Part shown: positions 15,701-22,791 of the stretch, piece after piece
How the letters are laid out: each line of letters opens with the position of its first letter
How positions within the stretch are numbered: position 1 is the stretch's first letter
DNA from: Planctomycetota bacterium
GTDB taxonomy: Bacteria; Planctomycetota; UBA1135; UBA2386
Length of the DNA: 31,862 nt
Assembly: GCA_016793305.1 (NCBI GenBank)
Contig: JAEUHU010000225.1
Location: 1-31,862, forward strand
Direction: 5' to 3'
The notes under the pieces: model-generated
What the model was told of the DNA's origin: nothing
The model's input: the letters and a program-made list of their open reading frames with translations, nothing else
Databases searched by the model: none
Translations under genes and position numbers: made by a program

Positions 15701-15998
15701 CCTCGGCGAACCCTTCGCTGGCGTCGCGGCGCAGCAGCGTGCGCGGATCGTTGGCGCGCAGCCAGTCGCCGGGATCCTGCGTGGCGTCGCCGACCAGCGG
15801 CCCACCGCGCCCGTGCAGCCGCGGCGTCTGGTCGAACAGCGGCAGGCACAGCGCGTCGAGCAGCGTGCTCTTGCCGGCTCCGACCGGTCCGGTGATCGCG
15901 AACAACCCGACACCGGCCAAGGGTCCGTGCTCGAGGTCGACCTCGAACGTGCGTGCGAGGCTGGCGAGGTTCTGGCCGCGGATCGCCAGGATCTTCAC
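12735..15998 (-). CDS. sbcC: Exonuclease subunit SbcC (Rad50-like SMC ATPase)
   Basis: With SbcD, this forms an ATP-dependent nuclease that opens DNA hairpins and processes blocked double-strand ends. The 1087-residue protein starts MKILAIRGQNLASLARTFEV. Walker A GPVGAGKST is at residues 37-45. Long Ala/Arg/Glu/Gln-rich coiled coils flank the zinc-hook CPLC (Cys545 and Cys548) in the middle. The ABC signature SLSGGETFLVS (about 990-1000) and Walker B VETLFLDEGFGTLD (about 1015-1030) close the ATPase. The start is GTG at 15998 with AGGAGGG just upstream. That GTG overlaps the sbcD stop as GTGA, so translation is coupled. The frame continues far upstream antisense to other genes, but that part is not coding. 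Confidence 0.95.
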   Translation of the reverse strand: MKILAIRGQNLASLARTFEVDLEHGPLAGVGLFAITGPVGAGKSTLLDALCLPLFDQTPRLHGRGGPLVGDATQDPGDWLRANDPRTLLRRDASEGFAEVDFTGRDGVCYRARWSVRRARRRIDGRVQEQELSLHDRDRGTVVAAGRRSDVLLAVRQRLGLDFAQFCRSVLLAQGDFAAFLRAPADERARLLETLTGAEIYRRLSKAAHERARVALLEVEKLQQQIDAQQVLPDEQRQGLERDLLRLGEELRMAELGTALALEHVRWHEIAAGHRQRESEAVVALRTASETDQAALPRKAWLQAVSRALAVVPRWQLAREADEQAVRADEAEQRAATALSARRSAMDRAEQRWSQAFERTFAVPPVGEPPPVLAEFVRWRPLLAQSQQLDHECSELHQRLPRLRHAASAAEAAVDRAGEQLRAATVALQPLQQQLAAAEAAASVWANVPMAERRAFVEAQRATQARIEQRAADWQRAAQRHDQAMGRSQEIDGVLARATTEHAAAATSFAAAEAAVQRGREQVDGHRQKQALAAFSAQLAPGVPCPLCGSAEHSAPLHHDDGELAVAVRALAAAERVLQKAQAQLASAASDLAAAQRDRQRCDEERAAAAAELAAARQAFARAGGAATDLAAARIQVETSARAFAEELAACQRDEAAATAALQQLQKCMHAVRDAERVGNERRQQLAEATAAYERARHEAQQTEAAIAAAAVRAREITAALEPACESLPGGAVALARLPGERGDGRTQSGDRVAVLQALADELVTRRAAAAALQGAEAAHQQAAAVAGAARSQRQRAHADLLRAMEVDELQLASVEAAARLGADGIERAARELRALEDAVTQARSALQVIAQERQRHEAHARPAMDVEEAKQAVQQARASAAAIEARVDELRGRLFADTMVRRQRAELAPRLEAARATQGVWLQLDELIGSSTGDSFAVFAQGLTLDLLLVEANRRLAELARRYRLQRNRGGELDFVVVDLDLGGSTRSLMSLSGGETFLVSLALALALATLAAPRSRVETLFLDEGFGTLDAASLEQALGALDALQAAGCQVGIISHVDGIAERIGAQVVVQPEGAGQSRVVARVR

Positions 15999-17362
15999 GG
16001 GCCCTCCTGGTGCTGCACCTGCTCCAAGAGCTCCCGGAACGCGCGCTGCAGGTCGTCGGGCGGCGGTGCGTCGTACTGGGCGCGGAAGCGGCGTTCGAAC
16101 ACCTGCTCCGGCGTCCACGCGGCGAGTTCGGCCGGCCGGCCGGCACTCGCCCCGCCGGCCAGTCCGGCGGCGACGTCGCCGTCGGTGACCACGTCGACCC
16201 GCACCAGCCGCGCGTCGCGGTCGGCGATCGCGCGCGCGATGCGTTCGCCGAGCTGCGGCGACGGCTGCGGCAGGCGCACCGCCACCTCGACCAGCGGCCG
16301 CAACAGAACCGGCGTGTTCGGAGCGCGCGGCGGCAGCGCGGCGACCGCCGCCAGGGCCTCGTCCGGCGACAGCTCGCCGCGCTCGGGGATGCGCAGCATC
16401 GGCACGAGGCGCGGCACGCGCAGCGACCAGACCTTCGCCACGCGTTCGCCGTCGAGATCGCAGAACACGACGTGGTGCGCGTGCAGCCGTTCGGGCATCG
16501 ACAGCGGCAGCGGCGAACCGCTGTAGCGAACGTGCTCGCGCCCGCCGAGCGTCTGCGGCCGGTGCAGGTGGCCGAGCGCCACGTAGGCGCAGTCGTCGGG
16601 GAACAGGTCGAGCGGCAGCGCGTGCTGGTTGCCGCCGAGCACCTTGCGTTCGCTGAGTTCGCTGAGGGCACCACCGACCAGGTAGCCGTGCGCGATCGCC
16701 AGCAGCGCCTGGCCCGGCCGCCGCTGCGCGCGTGCTGCGGCGAACAGTTCGCCGTGCAAGCGCGCCATGCCGGCCAGCAGCGGGTCCGGCTGGTCTGCGC
16801 GGGTGGTCGCGGGCTCGCCCGGTCGCGGCAGCTCGAACGCGCGTTCGCCGCCCGCTGCCGCCGGCGCGTTCGGCGGCGACGGCAAGGGCGGCGTGGCCGG
16901 CGGCGGCACCAGCGCCAGCACGTCGCTGGCCCGCAGGAACGGGATCGCCACGCACAGCGCGGCTCCGCCGTCCGCCGAACGCAGCGGCACCAGCAGCGGT
17001 TCGGTGTGCAGCGCCCCGTCCGGACGTCGTTCGATCGCGCCGACCACGCGCACGTCGAACGCCGCCAGCAGTTCGCGCGGCGCTTCGAGGCGGGCGGCGC
17101 TGTCGTGGTTGCCGGCGATCACCACCACCTGCACCGCGGGGGCCCGCCGCTTCAGGTCGCCGAGGAACTGGAACCACAGGCGCAGCGCCGGCGGCGGCGG
17201 GTTCGCCGCGTCGAACACGTCGCCGGCGATCAGCAGCGCATCGACGCGCCGCTCGACCACGGTGTCGACCAGCCAGCGCAGGAAGTGCGCGTGCTCGGCC
17301 GTGCGTTCGTGGTCGCGCAGCGTGTGGCCCAGGTGCCAGTCGGCGGTGTGCAGCAGGCGCAT
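15995..17362 (-). CDS. sbcD: Exonuclease subunit SbcD (Mre11-like nuclease)
   Basis: This is the metallophosphoesterase nuclease partner of SbcC. The 455-residue product begins MRLLHTADWHLG (motif I, Asp and His ligands). LLIAGDVFD (motif II), VVIAGNHDS (motif III, GNHD), IAHGYLVGG and YVALGHLHRPQ (motifs IV and V) follow, giving the full Mn-ligand set. A Pro/Ala-rich insertion lies around VPPPATPPLPSPPNAPAAAGG, and the C-terminal domain carries SbcC-contacting helices ending in LLEQVQHQEGP. The length is somewhat over E. coli SbcD (400), mainly through the insertion. The ATG at 17362 is set by the conserved MRLLHTADWHLG; upstream frame extension to 17485 has no conserved sequence. The stop overlaps the sbcC start. 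Confidence 0.93.
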   Translation of the reverse strand: MRLLHTADWHLGHTLRDHERTAEHAHFLRWLVDTVVERRVDALLIAGDVFDAANPPPPALRLWFQFLGDLKRRAPAVQVVVIAGNHDSAARLEAPRELLAAFDVRVVGAIERRPDGALHTEPLLVPLRSADGGAALCVAIPFLRASDVLALVPPPATPPLPSPPNAPAAAGGERAFELPRPGEPATTRADQPDPLLAGMARLHGELFAAARAQRRPGQALLAIAHGYLVGGALSELSERKVLGGNQHALPLDLFPDDCAYVALGHLHRPQTLGGREHVRYSGSPLPLSMPERLHAHHVVFCDLDGERVAKVWSLRVPRLVPMLRIPERGELSPDEALAAVAALPPRAPNTPVLLRPLVEVAVRLPQPSPQLGERIARAIADRDARLVRVDVVTDGDVAAGLAGGASAGRPAELAAWTPEQVFERRFRAQYDAPPPDDLQRAFRELLEQVQHQEGP

Positions 17363-17509
17363 GGCGGAGGGCGCGACCGGCCGACCGTGGTGCGGATCGG
17401 GAGCCTCGCGAGGGACCGCAGCATGCCACGGCCGGGAGGTCCTGCAATGCCGGAACGCGCCCCGTTCGTGGCGCGGCCGACACACCCGGCGGCGCCGAGG
17501 GCCGAGCGG

Positions 17510-20008
17510 TCAGCGCCCGTCGGCCGGCCGCCGCGCGGCCAGTTCGGCCAACGCCGCCTCGACCTCGTCGGCGTCGACCTGCACACGCACACGGCCGGGC
17601 CCGGCCGGCAGCTGGTTCGTCGACAGACGCTGCAAGGGCACCAGATGGCCTGGTCCGATCAGCCAGACCCCGAACTCGGCCGGGCGCGCCTGCGCCGGCA
17701 CCACGACCAGCCCGGCCGGGTTCGCGCGCTCGGCCGCGCGATCTTCGAGCAGGCGCTCGAGACGATCCCGATGCGGACCGGCGCGGAACACGCCCGGATG
17801 CTGCGGTGCTGACGCCAGCAGGCCACTGACCTTCAGCTCGACGTCGGCCGGCAGCGGCGGTAGGCCTGTGAACTCGAGCTGCACCCGCGGCCAAGGCTGC
17901 AACTCGATCTCGCAGTCGCCGCGCACGCGCTGCAGCGAACCGGGTCGGCAGCCGGTCGCCCCGACCAGCAGGTCGACCGGGCGCTTGGGCAGGGCGACGC
18001 GCGCCACGCCCGCCTGCACCGGGAAGCCCACCCACTCCGCCGCCGGCTGGCTCTGTGGGTCGACGAACACCACCGCGAGGTCCGGCTCGTCGGAGGCCAG
18101 CGGCGGCCGCTTCACGCGCACGCGCACGAAGCGCACCAGCGGCCGCAAGTCGAGGGACGCGAGGCGCGGATCGCCTTCGACGGGCAGCGGCAGGTCCACG
18201 TCGCGCAACTCGAGCGCTGGCTCCGGCCAACCGGCCGGCCCGAGTTGCAGCCGGTAGCGACCACGCGGCACGTCGGGCCAACGCGCGCGCGCGGCGGTCG
18301 CGGCGTCGACGACCGCACCGCGGCTGCGTGGGGGCAGTACGGTGCCCGGCCACGTTCGATCCTCGTGGGCTTCGCCGAGTTCCGGCAGCAGCAGAGCGCG
18401 CACGGCGTCGGCTTCGAGTTCGTCGGGCAACAGCACCGGCACCACCAGCGACGTGGTCGTGTGCAGGTCGATCTCGAGGCCATCGGTGCCCGGCTCGAAC
18501 TCGACCGGCGGCAGTTCCTCGTGGCCAGGGCTGGCGAAGCGCAGGCGATGGCGCATGCCCGGCACCCCGCCCCAGGCGAGGATGCCGCCCCAGCGCCACT
18601 CCATCGGGCAGCCGCGCAGCGCCGTCCACTGCGCTGCTTGCTGCGAGGCCGTGGGCGGCGGCAGGAACTCGAACGTGAACCCCGAGGGCGGCAGGCACAC
18701 CTGACCGTCGACGCGAACGCGCGCGCGCAGCAGCAGCGGCGGGGGCACCAGCTCGAGGCGACCGAGATGGGTGTCGCCAACGGCAACCTTGCCGGGGCGC
18801 AGTTCGCCGGTCCAGCTGACGCCGTTGCGCAGGCGGCACGAGACCAGCAGCGCCTCGAGCTCGGTGCCGGCTGGCATGCGGTTGCCGAGCCGCCAGCGGA
18901 ACGTGCCGTCGCTGCGCACCGGCAGCGTCGAGCTCCACACCGTGTTCGCCCCGCGCGCGGTGACCTGCACCAGGTCCGGCACGGCCATGCCGTTCGGCCC
19001 GACCAATTGCAGCGACAGCGTGGTCTGCGCGTGTTCCAACTCGAACCGGACCTCGGCCCGTTCGCCGGCGCGCTCGAAGGCCGGCAGCTCGCGTTCGAGC
19101 ACCGACGACTCGAGCTGGCAGCGCAGCAGGAACGGCACGCCCAGCGGGGCTGCGGCGATCGTGACGGCACCCGACGGGTCGGTGACGAACGAGCCGAACG
19201 ACTCGAGCCCGTGTTCGTTCCGCAGCAGCAGTTCGACCTGCACCCCGGCCGGCCGCCCCGGCTCGTCGACCTGCACGTCGATGCGGCCGGCGTTGCCGAC
19301 CCCCAGCACGAGCGGCTCGGGCAGGGTGTTCACCGGACCTCGCCAGGGCTCGCCGGCGTGCCGACCGATCTTCGCCACGATGCGCACCTGCGGCGGCTCG
19401 CCGGCGGCGCGCAACAGCGCCTTCGGACACGGCAGCGTCGTTCTGCCGCGTTCGTCGGTCGGCAGGCCCGCCACCAGCACGCCCTTGCCGCCTTCGACCA
19501 GTTCGAGGTCGACGCGAGCCTTCGCCAGCGGTTGCCCGAGCGCGTCGTGCACCAGCACGGGCCACGGCACCAGCGGCTCGACGACCAGCCGGCGCGGCTC
19601 GTCGAGCGGCGGGTCGCCGCCGCGGGCCCCGAGGAACAGCGAGCCGTTGCCGGTCGGTTCCTGGACCAGCACCAGCGTCTGCATGCCGAAGCCGATGCGC
19701 ACGCGGCCCGCGGCGTCGGTGCGCGCCCGGCGACGGAACGGCTCAGGGCGTGCCTCCGGCGGCTTGTGGACCGGCTCGGCGAGGTCGAGCACGGGCCAGA
19801 ACGGCACGCGGTCGTCGTTCCACTGCACCTCGACGCCGACGAGCGGCTGGCCCGTCTCGGCGTCGATCACCGTGACTTCGCACTCGTTGCTGCCGGCCGG
19901 CAACGGCGGCTCCGCCGGCACCTGGGCCCGGACGGCCGTGGCGAGCACGAGCGCCAACACACCGAGGATCGGCAGTCGCCATGGCCAGACCGTCGGAGGA
20001 ACACCCAT
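17510..20008 (-). CDS. Large secreted protein with carboxypeptidase-regulatory-like beta repeats
   Basis: The 832-residue product has a signal peptide (WPWRLPILGVLALVLATAVRAQ) and then beta-rich sequence to the end. ECEVTVIDAETGQPLVGVEV with RRARTDAAGRVRIGFG is the typical pattern of a carboxypeptidase-regulatory-like (CarboxypepD_reg/Cna-B type) domain. Similar 'modify value, then downstream clause' units recur (VLVHDALGQPLAKARVDL…GLPTDERGRTTL; GRIDVQVDEPGRPAGVQVEL…VTDPSGAVTI). No catalytic motif, membrane anchor or sorting signal is seen. An extracellular or periplasmic structural or binding role is inference. The start is the ATG at 20008, directly before the signal peptide; an upstream frame to 20047 is not needed. 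It diverges from glpK with 55 bp between start codons. Confidence 0.75.
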   Translation of the reverse strand: MGVPPTVWPWRLPILGVLALVLATAVRAQVPAEPPLPAGSNECEVTVIDAETGQPLVGVEVQWNDDRVPFWPVLDLAEPVHKPPEARPEPFRRRARTDAAGRVRIGFGMQTLVLVQEPTGNGSLFLGARGGDPPLDEPRRLVVEPLVPWPVLVHDALGQPLAKARVDLELVEGGKGVLVAGLPTDERGRTTLPCPKALLRAAGEPPQVRIVAKIGRHAGEPWRGPVNTLPEPLVLGVGNAGRIDVQVDEPGRPAGVQVELLLRNEHGLESFGSFVTDPSGAVTIAAAPLGVPFLLRCQLESSVLERELPAFERAGERAEVRFELEHAQTTLSLQLVGPNGMAVPDLVQVTARGANTVWSSTLPVRSDGTFRWRLGNRMPAGTELEALLVSCRLRNGVSWTGELRPGKVAVGDTHLGRLELVPPPLLLRARVRVDGQVCLPPSGFTFEFLPPPTASQQAAQWTALRGCPMEWRWGGILAWGGVPGMRHRLRFASPGHEELPPVEFEPGTDGLEIDLHTTTSLVVPVLLPDELEADAVRALLLPELGEAHEDRTWPGTVLPPRSRGAVVDAATAARARWPDVPRGRYRLQLGPAGWPEPALELRDVDLPLPVEGDPRLASLDLRPLVRFVRVRVKRPPLASDEPDLAVVFVDPQSQPAAEWVGFPVQAGVARVALPKRPVDLLVGATGCRPGSLQRVRGDCEIELQPWPRVQLEFTGLPPLPADVELKVSGLLASAPQHPGVFRAGPHRDRLERLLEDRAAERANPAGLVVVPAQARPAEFGVWLIGPGHLVPLQRLSTNQLPAGPGRVRVQVDADEVEAALAELAARRPADGR

Positions 20009-20063
20009 CGCGGCCGCACGATAGCGACGGATGGCCCGCGGCGGCACCTGCTACAACACCGCG

Positions 20064-21536
20064 ATGCGCCATGTCGTCGCCATCGACCAGGGCACGACCG
20101 GCAGCACGGCGATGGTGCTCGACGAGCAGCTGCGCGTGTGCGGCCGGTGCGACCAGGACTTCCCGCAGCACTACCCGGCGCCCGGCCTCGTCGAACACGA
20201 CCCCGAGCAGCTGTGGCAGTCGGTGCTCACCGCACTGCAAGGCGCCCTCGCGCAGGCGAAGGTGTCGCCGTCGTCGCTCGCCGCACTCGGCATCACCAAC
20301 CAGCGCGAGACCACCGTGCTGTGGGATCGTGCGACCGGCAGGCCCCTGCACCGCGCGATCGTCTGGCAGGACCGCCGCACCGCCGCCGCCTGCGAACGAC
20401 TGCTCGCCGCGGGCCACGGCGAGCCGGTGCGCGCACGCACCGGCCTGCCGATCGACCCGTACTTCAGCGCCACCAAGATCGGCTGGCTGCTCGACCACGG
20501 CGGCCTGCGCGCGCGCGCCGAACGCGGCGAGCTCGCGTTCGGCACGATCGACACGTTCCTGCTGCACCGGCTGAGCGGCGGGGCCGTGCACGCGACCGAC
20601 GTCAGCAACGCGGCGCGCACGCTGCTGCTGGACCTGCGCACGCTGCAGTGGGACGACGGGCTGTGCGCCCTGTTCGGCGTGCCGCGGGCCCTGTTGCCCG
20701 AGGTGCGCGCCAACGTCGGTCCGTTCGCGACGGTGCGCTCGGTGCCCGGTCTTCCCGACGGCCTGCCGATCACCGGCATGGCGGGCGACCAGCAGGCGGC
20801 CCTGTTCGGGCAGGCGTGCCTGTCCCCCGGCGACGCGAAGTGCACGTTCGGCACCGGCGCGTTCCTGCTGCTGCACACCGGTGCCTCGCCGATGCCGTCG
20901 CGGCATGGCCTCGTGACGACGGTGGCGTGGCAGCTGCCGGACGAACGCGCCTACGCGCTCGAAGGCTCGGCGTTCATGGCCGGCGCCGCCGTGCAGTGGG
21001 CGTGCGACGAACTCGGCCTCGCCGCCGACGGACGCAGCCTGGAGGCGCTGGCCGCGACGGTGCCCGACAGCGACGGCGTCGTCGTCGTGCCGGCGTTCGC
21101 CGGGCTCGGGGCGCCGCACTGGCGGCCGCACGCGCGTGGCCTCGTCACCGGGTTGTCGCGCGGCACCACGAAGGCGCACCTGGCGCGCGCCGTGCTCGAG
21201 GGCGTGGCGCTGCAGAACGTCGACGTGCTGCGCGCGATGGAACAGGACGCCGGGCGACCGCTGCGCGAACTGAAGGTCGACGGTGGTGCGGCGCAGAACG
21301 ACCTGCTGATGCAGTTCCAGGCCGACGTGCTCGGCGTGCGCATCCGCCGCCCGCAACAGCTGGAGTCGACCGCGTTCGGCGCGGCGTTCCTCGCCGGCCT
21401 CGGGGCCGGGCTGTGGTCGGGCACGAGCGCGATCACCGCGGCGTGGCGCGAGGAGCGCAGCTTCGCGCCGCAACTGCCGGCCGAGCAGGTCGCGCAGCAT
21501 TTGGCGCGCTGGCGCGACGCGGTCGCGCGGGCGTGA
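20064..21536 (+). CDS. glpK: Glycerol kinase
   Basis: Glycerol kinase phosphorylates glycerol to sn-glycerol 3-phosphate in the cytoplasm. The 490-residue product shows the FGGY/actin-fold sequence. MRHVVAIDQGTTGSTAMVLDE is the phosphate-1 loop. GITNQRETTVLWDRATGRPL and IVWQDRRT carry glycerol-binding residues. GMAGDQQAALFGQ and CTFGTGAFLLL form the phosphate-2 region. VVVPAFAGLGAPHWRPHARG and LKVDGGAAQNDLLMQFQADVL are also diagnostic. Length is normal for the family (about 500). I chose the ATG at 20064, which places the conserved AIDQGTT at residue 6; an in-frame ATG at 20031 adds 11 unconserved residues. No glpF or glpD is adjacent. A large secreted-protein gene diverges from it. Confidence 0.95.
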   Translation: MRHVVAIDQGTTGSTAMVLDEQLRVCGRCDQDFPQHYPAPGLVEHDPEQLWQSVLTALQGALAQAKVSPSSLAALGITNQRETTVLWDRATGRPLHRAIVWQDRRTAAACERLLAAGHGEPVRARTGLPIDPYFSATKIGWLLDHGGLRARAERGELAFGTIDTFLLHRLSGGAVHATDVSNAARTLLLDLRTLQWDDGLCALFGVPRALLPEVRANVGPFATVRSVPGLPDGLPITGMAGDQQAALFGQACLSPGDAKCTFGTGAFLLLHTGASPMPSRHGLVTTVAWQLPDERAYALEGSAFMAGAAVQWACDELGLAADGRSLEALAATVPDSDGVVVVPAFAGLGAPHWRPHARGLVTGLSRGTTKAHLARAVLEGVALQNVDVLRAMEQDAGRPLRELKVDGGAAQNDLLMQFQADVLGVRIRRPQQLESTAFGAAFLAGLGAGLWSGTSAITAAWREERSFAPQLPAEQVAQHLARWRDAVARA

Positions 21537-21568
21537 TGTCCAGGTAGCGGGACTCGGGAAAGCTGCCT

Positions 21569-21607
21569 TCCTTGAAATCCCAGCATGGCATGCTGGGATT
21601 TCAAGGA
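21569..21607. repeat. Perfect 18-bp palindrome between convergent genes
   Basis: The arms at 21569-21586 and 21590-21607 are exact inverse complements around GGC. The sequence is unrelated to the TGATCCAAC family. It starts 32 bases after the glpK stop codon and contains the TGA stop (21603-21601) of the convergent AttH-like gene. No T-run follows on either strand. It could act as a bidirectional transcript end or be a solitary REP-like repeat. Confidence 0.85.
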
Positions 21608-22791
21608 TGCCGCGCGCCGGCATAGCCGGTCATCTCGAGGTAGCCGCGGCCCCCGACCGCCACACCGGCGCGCGTTCCGCGCACGTCGACCGCCCCTTCC
21701 CAGTAGCGCACCAGCACGCGCAGTTCCTGGTCGGGCAACACCGGCACGACCTCGAGTTCGAACGGCACGGCCCCGGCCCCGACGAGCCGCCAGCCCGCCG
21801 GATAGCTGGCCGCACCGTCGGCGGCGCGCCAGCTGCCGAGCGGTTCGGCGACCACGTCGCCGCGGCCGAGCGGCCGCAGCGTGCCGTCGCGCTCGACCAG
21901 GCTGCCGCGGCTCCACGGGTCCACCGAGCCGTCGCGCTTGCGGAGCTGGTACCACATCAGCTCGCAGCCGTCGTCGAGCTGCAGCGAGAACCAGTCCCAG
22001 CCGACCTGGTCGGCACCGAGCGCCGACGTGCTCCACTCGCGATCGAGCCACGCTTCCCCGCGCACCGTGCACCGCACGCCGTCGACCACGAGTTCGCCGC
22101 CGATGGGCAACCGCGTCATCGAGTAGTAGATCGAAGCGTTGCCGGGCTCGTCGCTCTTGCGGCTCAGCCCGCGCTCGCCCTGCCGCACGAGCGGCTTGCC
22201 CGGCTGCAGCGACAGCGCGAACGAGAAGTGCTCGCCGCCGGCGCGCAGGGCCAGCGGCAGGAAGCCGTCGCCCTCGGTGCTCGCGCGCGCCGACCAGTCG
22301 GCGCAGACCACCTCGAACGGCTGGCCGGCCGCCGGCCCGCGCACGCTGCCGAGGCCACCGGCACCACGCGCCAGCCGTTCTTCGGCGAAGAACCGCCGCC
22401 CGCGCCCGTCGGTCAGCGCCGCGTGCGCCAGGATCATCTCGTCGGCGGCGAGCGAGCCGGGGCGCGGCGTCGCCGCGGGTGGCCGCAGCGCCTGGCGGAA
22501 GAACACCAGTTGCACGCCGTAGCGGGCTCCGTCGTCGCCGTCGAGATTGGCCGTCACGTACCACCACTCGGTGCGGAACGTGCGGTGCGCGCCGTGGTCG
22601 CGCGGGAACTCCAGTTCCGGCGGTTCCATCGCCCTCGCGAAGCCTGCCGTCGACGCGGCGTCGCCACCGAGCACGGTCGCCACGCCGAGGCCACCAGCAC
22701 CCGCCGCCCCATCGGGCGCCGCCGGCTGGCAGCCCACCAGCACGAGCCCGAGCCACCACGGCCAGCCGTTCGTCCGTCGTCGCATGGTCAT
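21601..22791 (-). CDS. AttH/CrtC-domain lipoprotein, ABC-exporter partner
   Basis: The 396-residue precursor carries a lipoprotein signal (PWWLGLVLVGC) followed by a long low-complexity Gly/Ala linker. The AttH/CrtC double-lipocalin fold then starts at EFPRDHGAHRTFRTEWWYVTANL, the family's hallmark. Further blocks are YGVQLVFFRQAL, MILAHAALTD, EAWLDREWST, DWFSLQLDDGCELMWYQLR and the closing RGYLEMTGYAG. The family includes carotenoid 1,2-hydratase, but stand-alone lipoproteins next to MacB/Lol-type exporters (COG5621) are of unknown function. The ATG at 22791 overlaps the permease stop as ATGA; a second ATG is at 22785. The stop codon lies in the palindrome at 21569-21607, so the last residues (ARHP) could be repeat-derived or altered. 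Confidence 0.85.
   Translation of the reverse strand: MTMRRRTNGWPWWLGLVLVGCQPAAPDGAAGAGGLGVATVLGGDAASTAGFARAMEPPELEFPRDHGAHRTFRTEWWYVTANLDGDDGARYGVQLVFFRQALRPPAATPRPGSLAADEMILAHAALTDGRGRRFFAEERLARGAGGLGSVRGPAAGQPFEVVCADWSARASTEGDGFLPLALRAGGEHFSFALSLQPGKPLVRQGERGLSRKSDEPGNASIYYSMTRLPIGGELVVDGVRCTVRGEAWLDREWSTSALGADQVGWDWFSLQLDDGCELMWYQLRKRDGSVDPWSRGSLVERDGTLRPLGRGDVVAEPLGSWRAADGAASYPAGWRLVGAGAVPFELEVVPVLPDQELRVLVRYWEGAVDVRGTRAGVAVGGRGYLEMTGYAGARHP

Noticed and set aside
12522..16526. A 1334-residue plus-strand open frame
   Set aside because: It is antisense to sbcC and sbcD, is very rich in Arg, Gln and His, and has no motif; it is a high-GC shadow.
12735..19565. A 2276-residue fused SbcC
   Set aside because: The SbcC N-terminus with Walker A starts at 15998 after a strong ribosome binding site. 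The upstream extension merely reads through sbcD and the secreted protein gene in another frame.
18245..21547. A 1100-residue plus-strand open frame overlapping glpK
   Set aside because: It is out of frame with glpK, which has all family motifs, and is antisense to the secreted protein gene; composition is Arg/Ala-rich.
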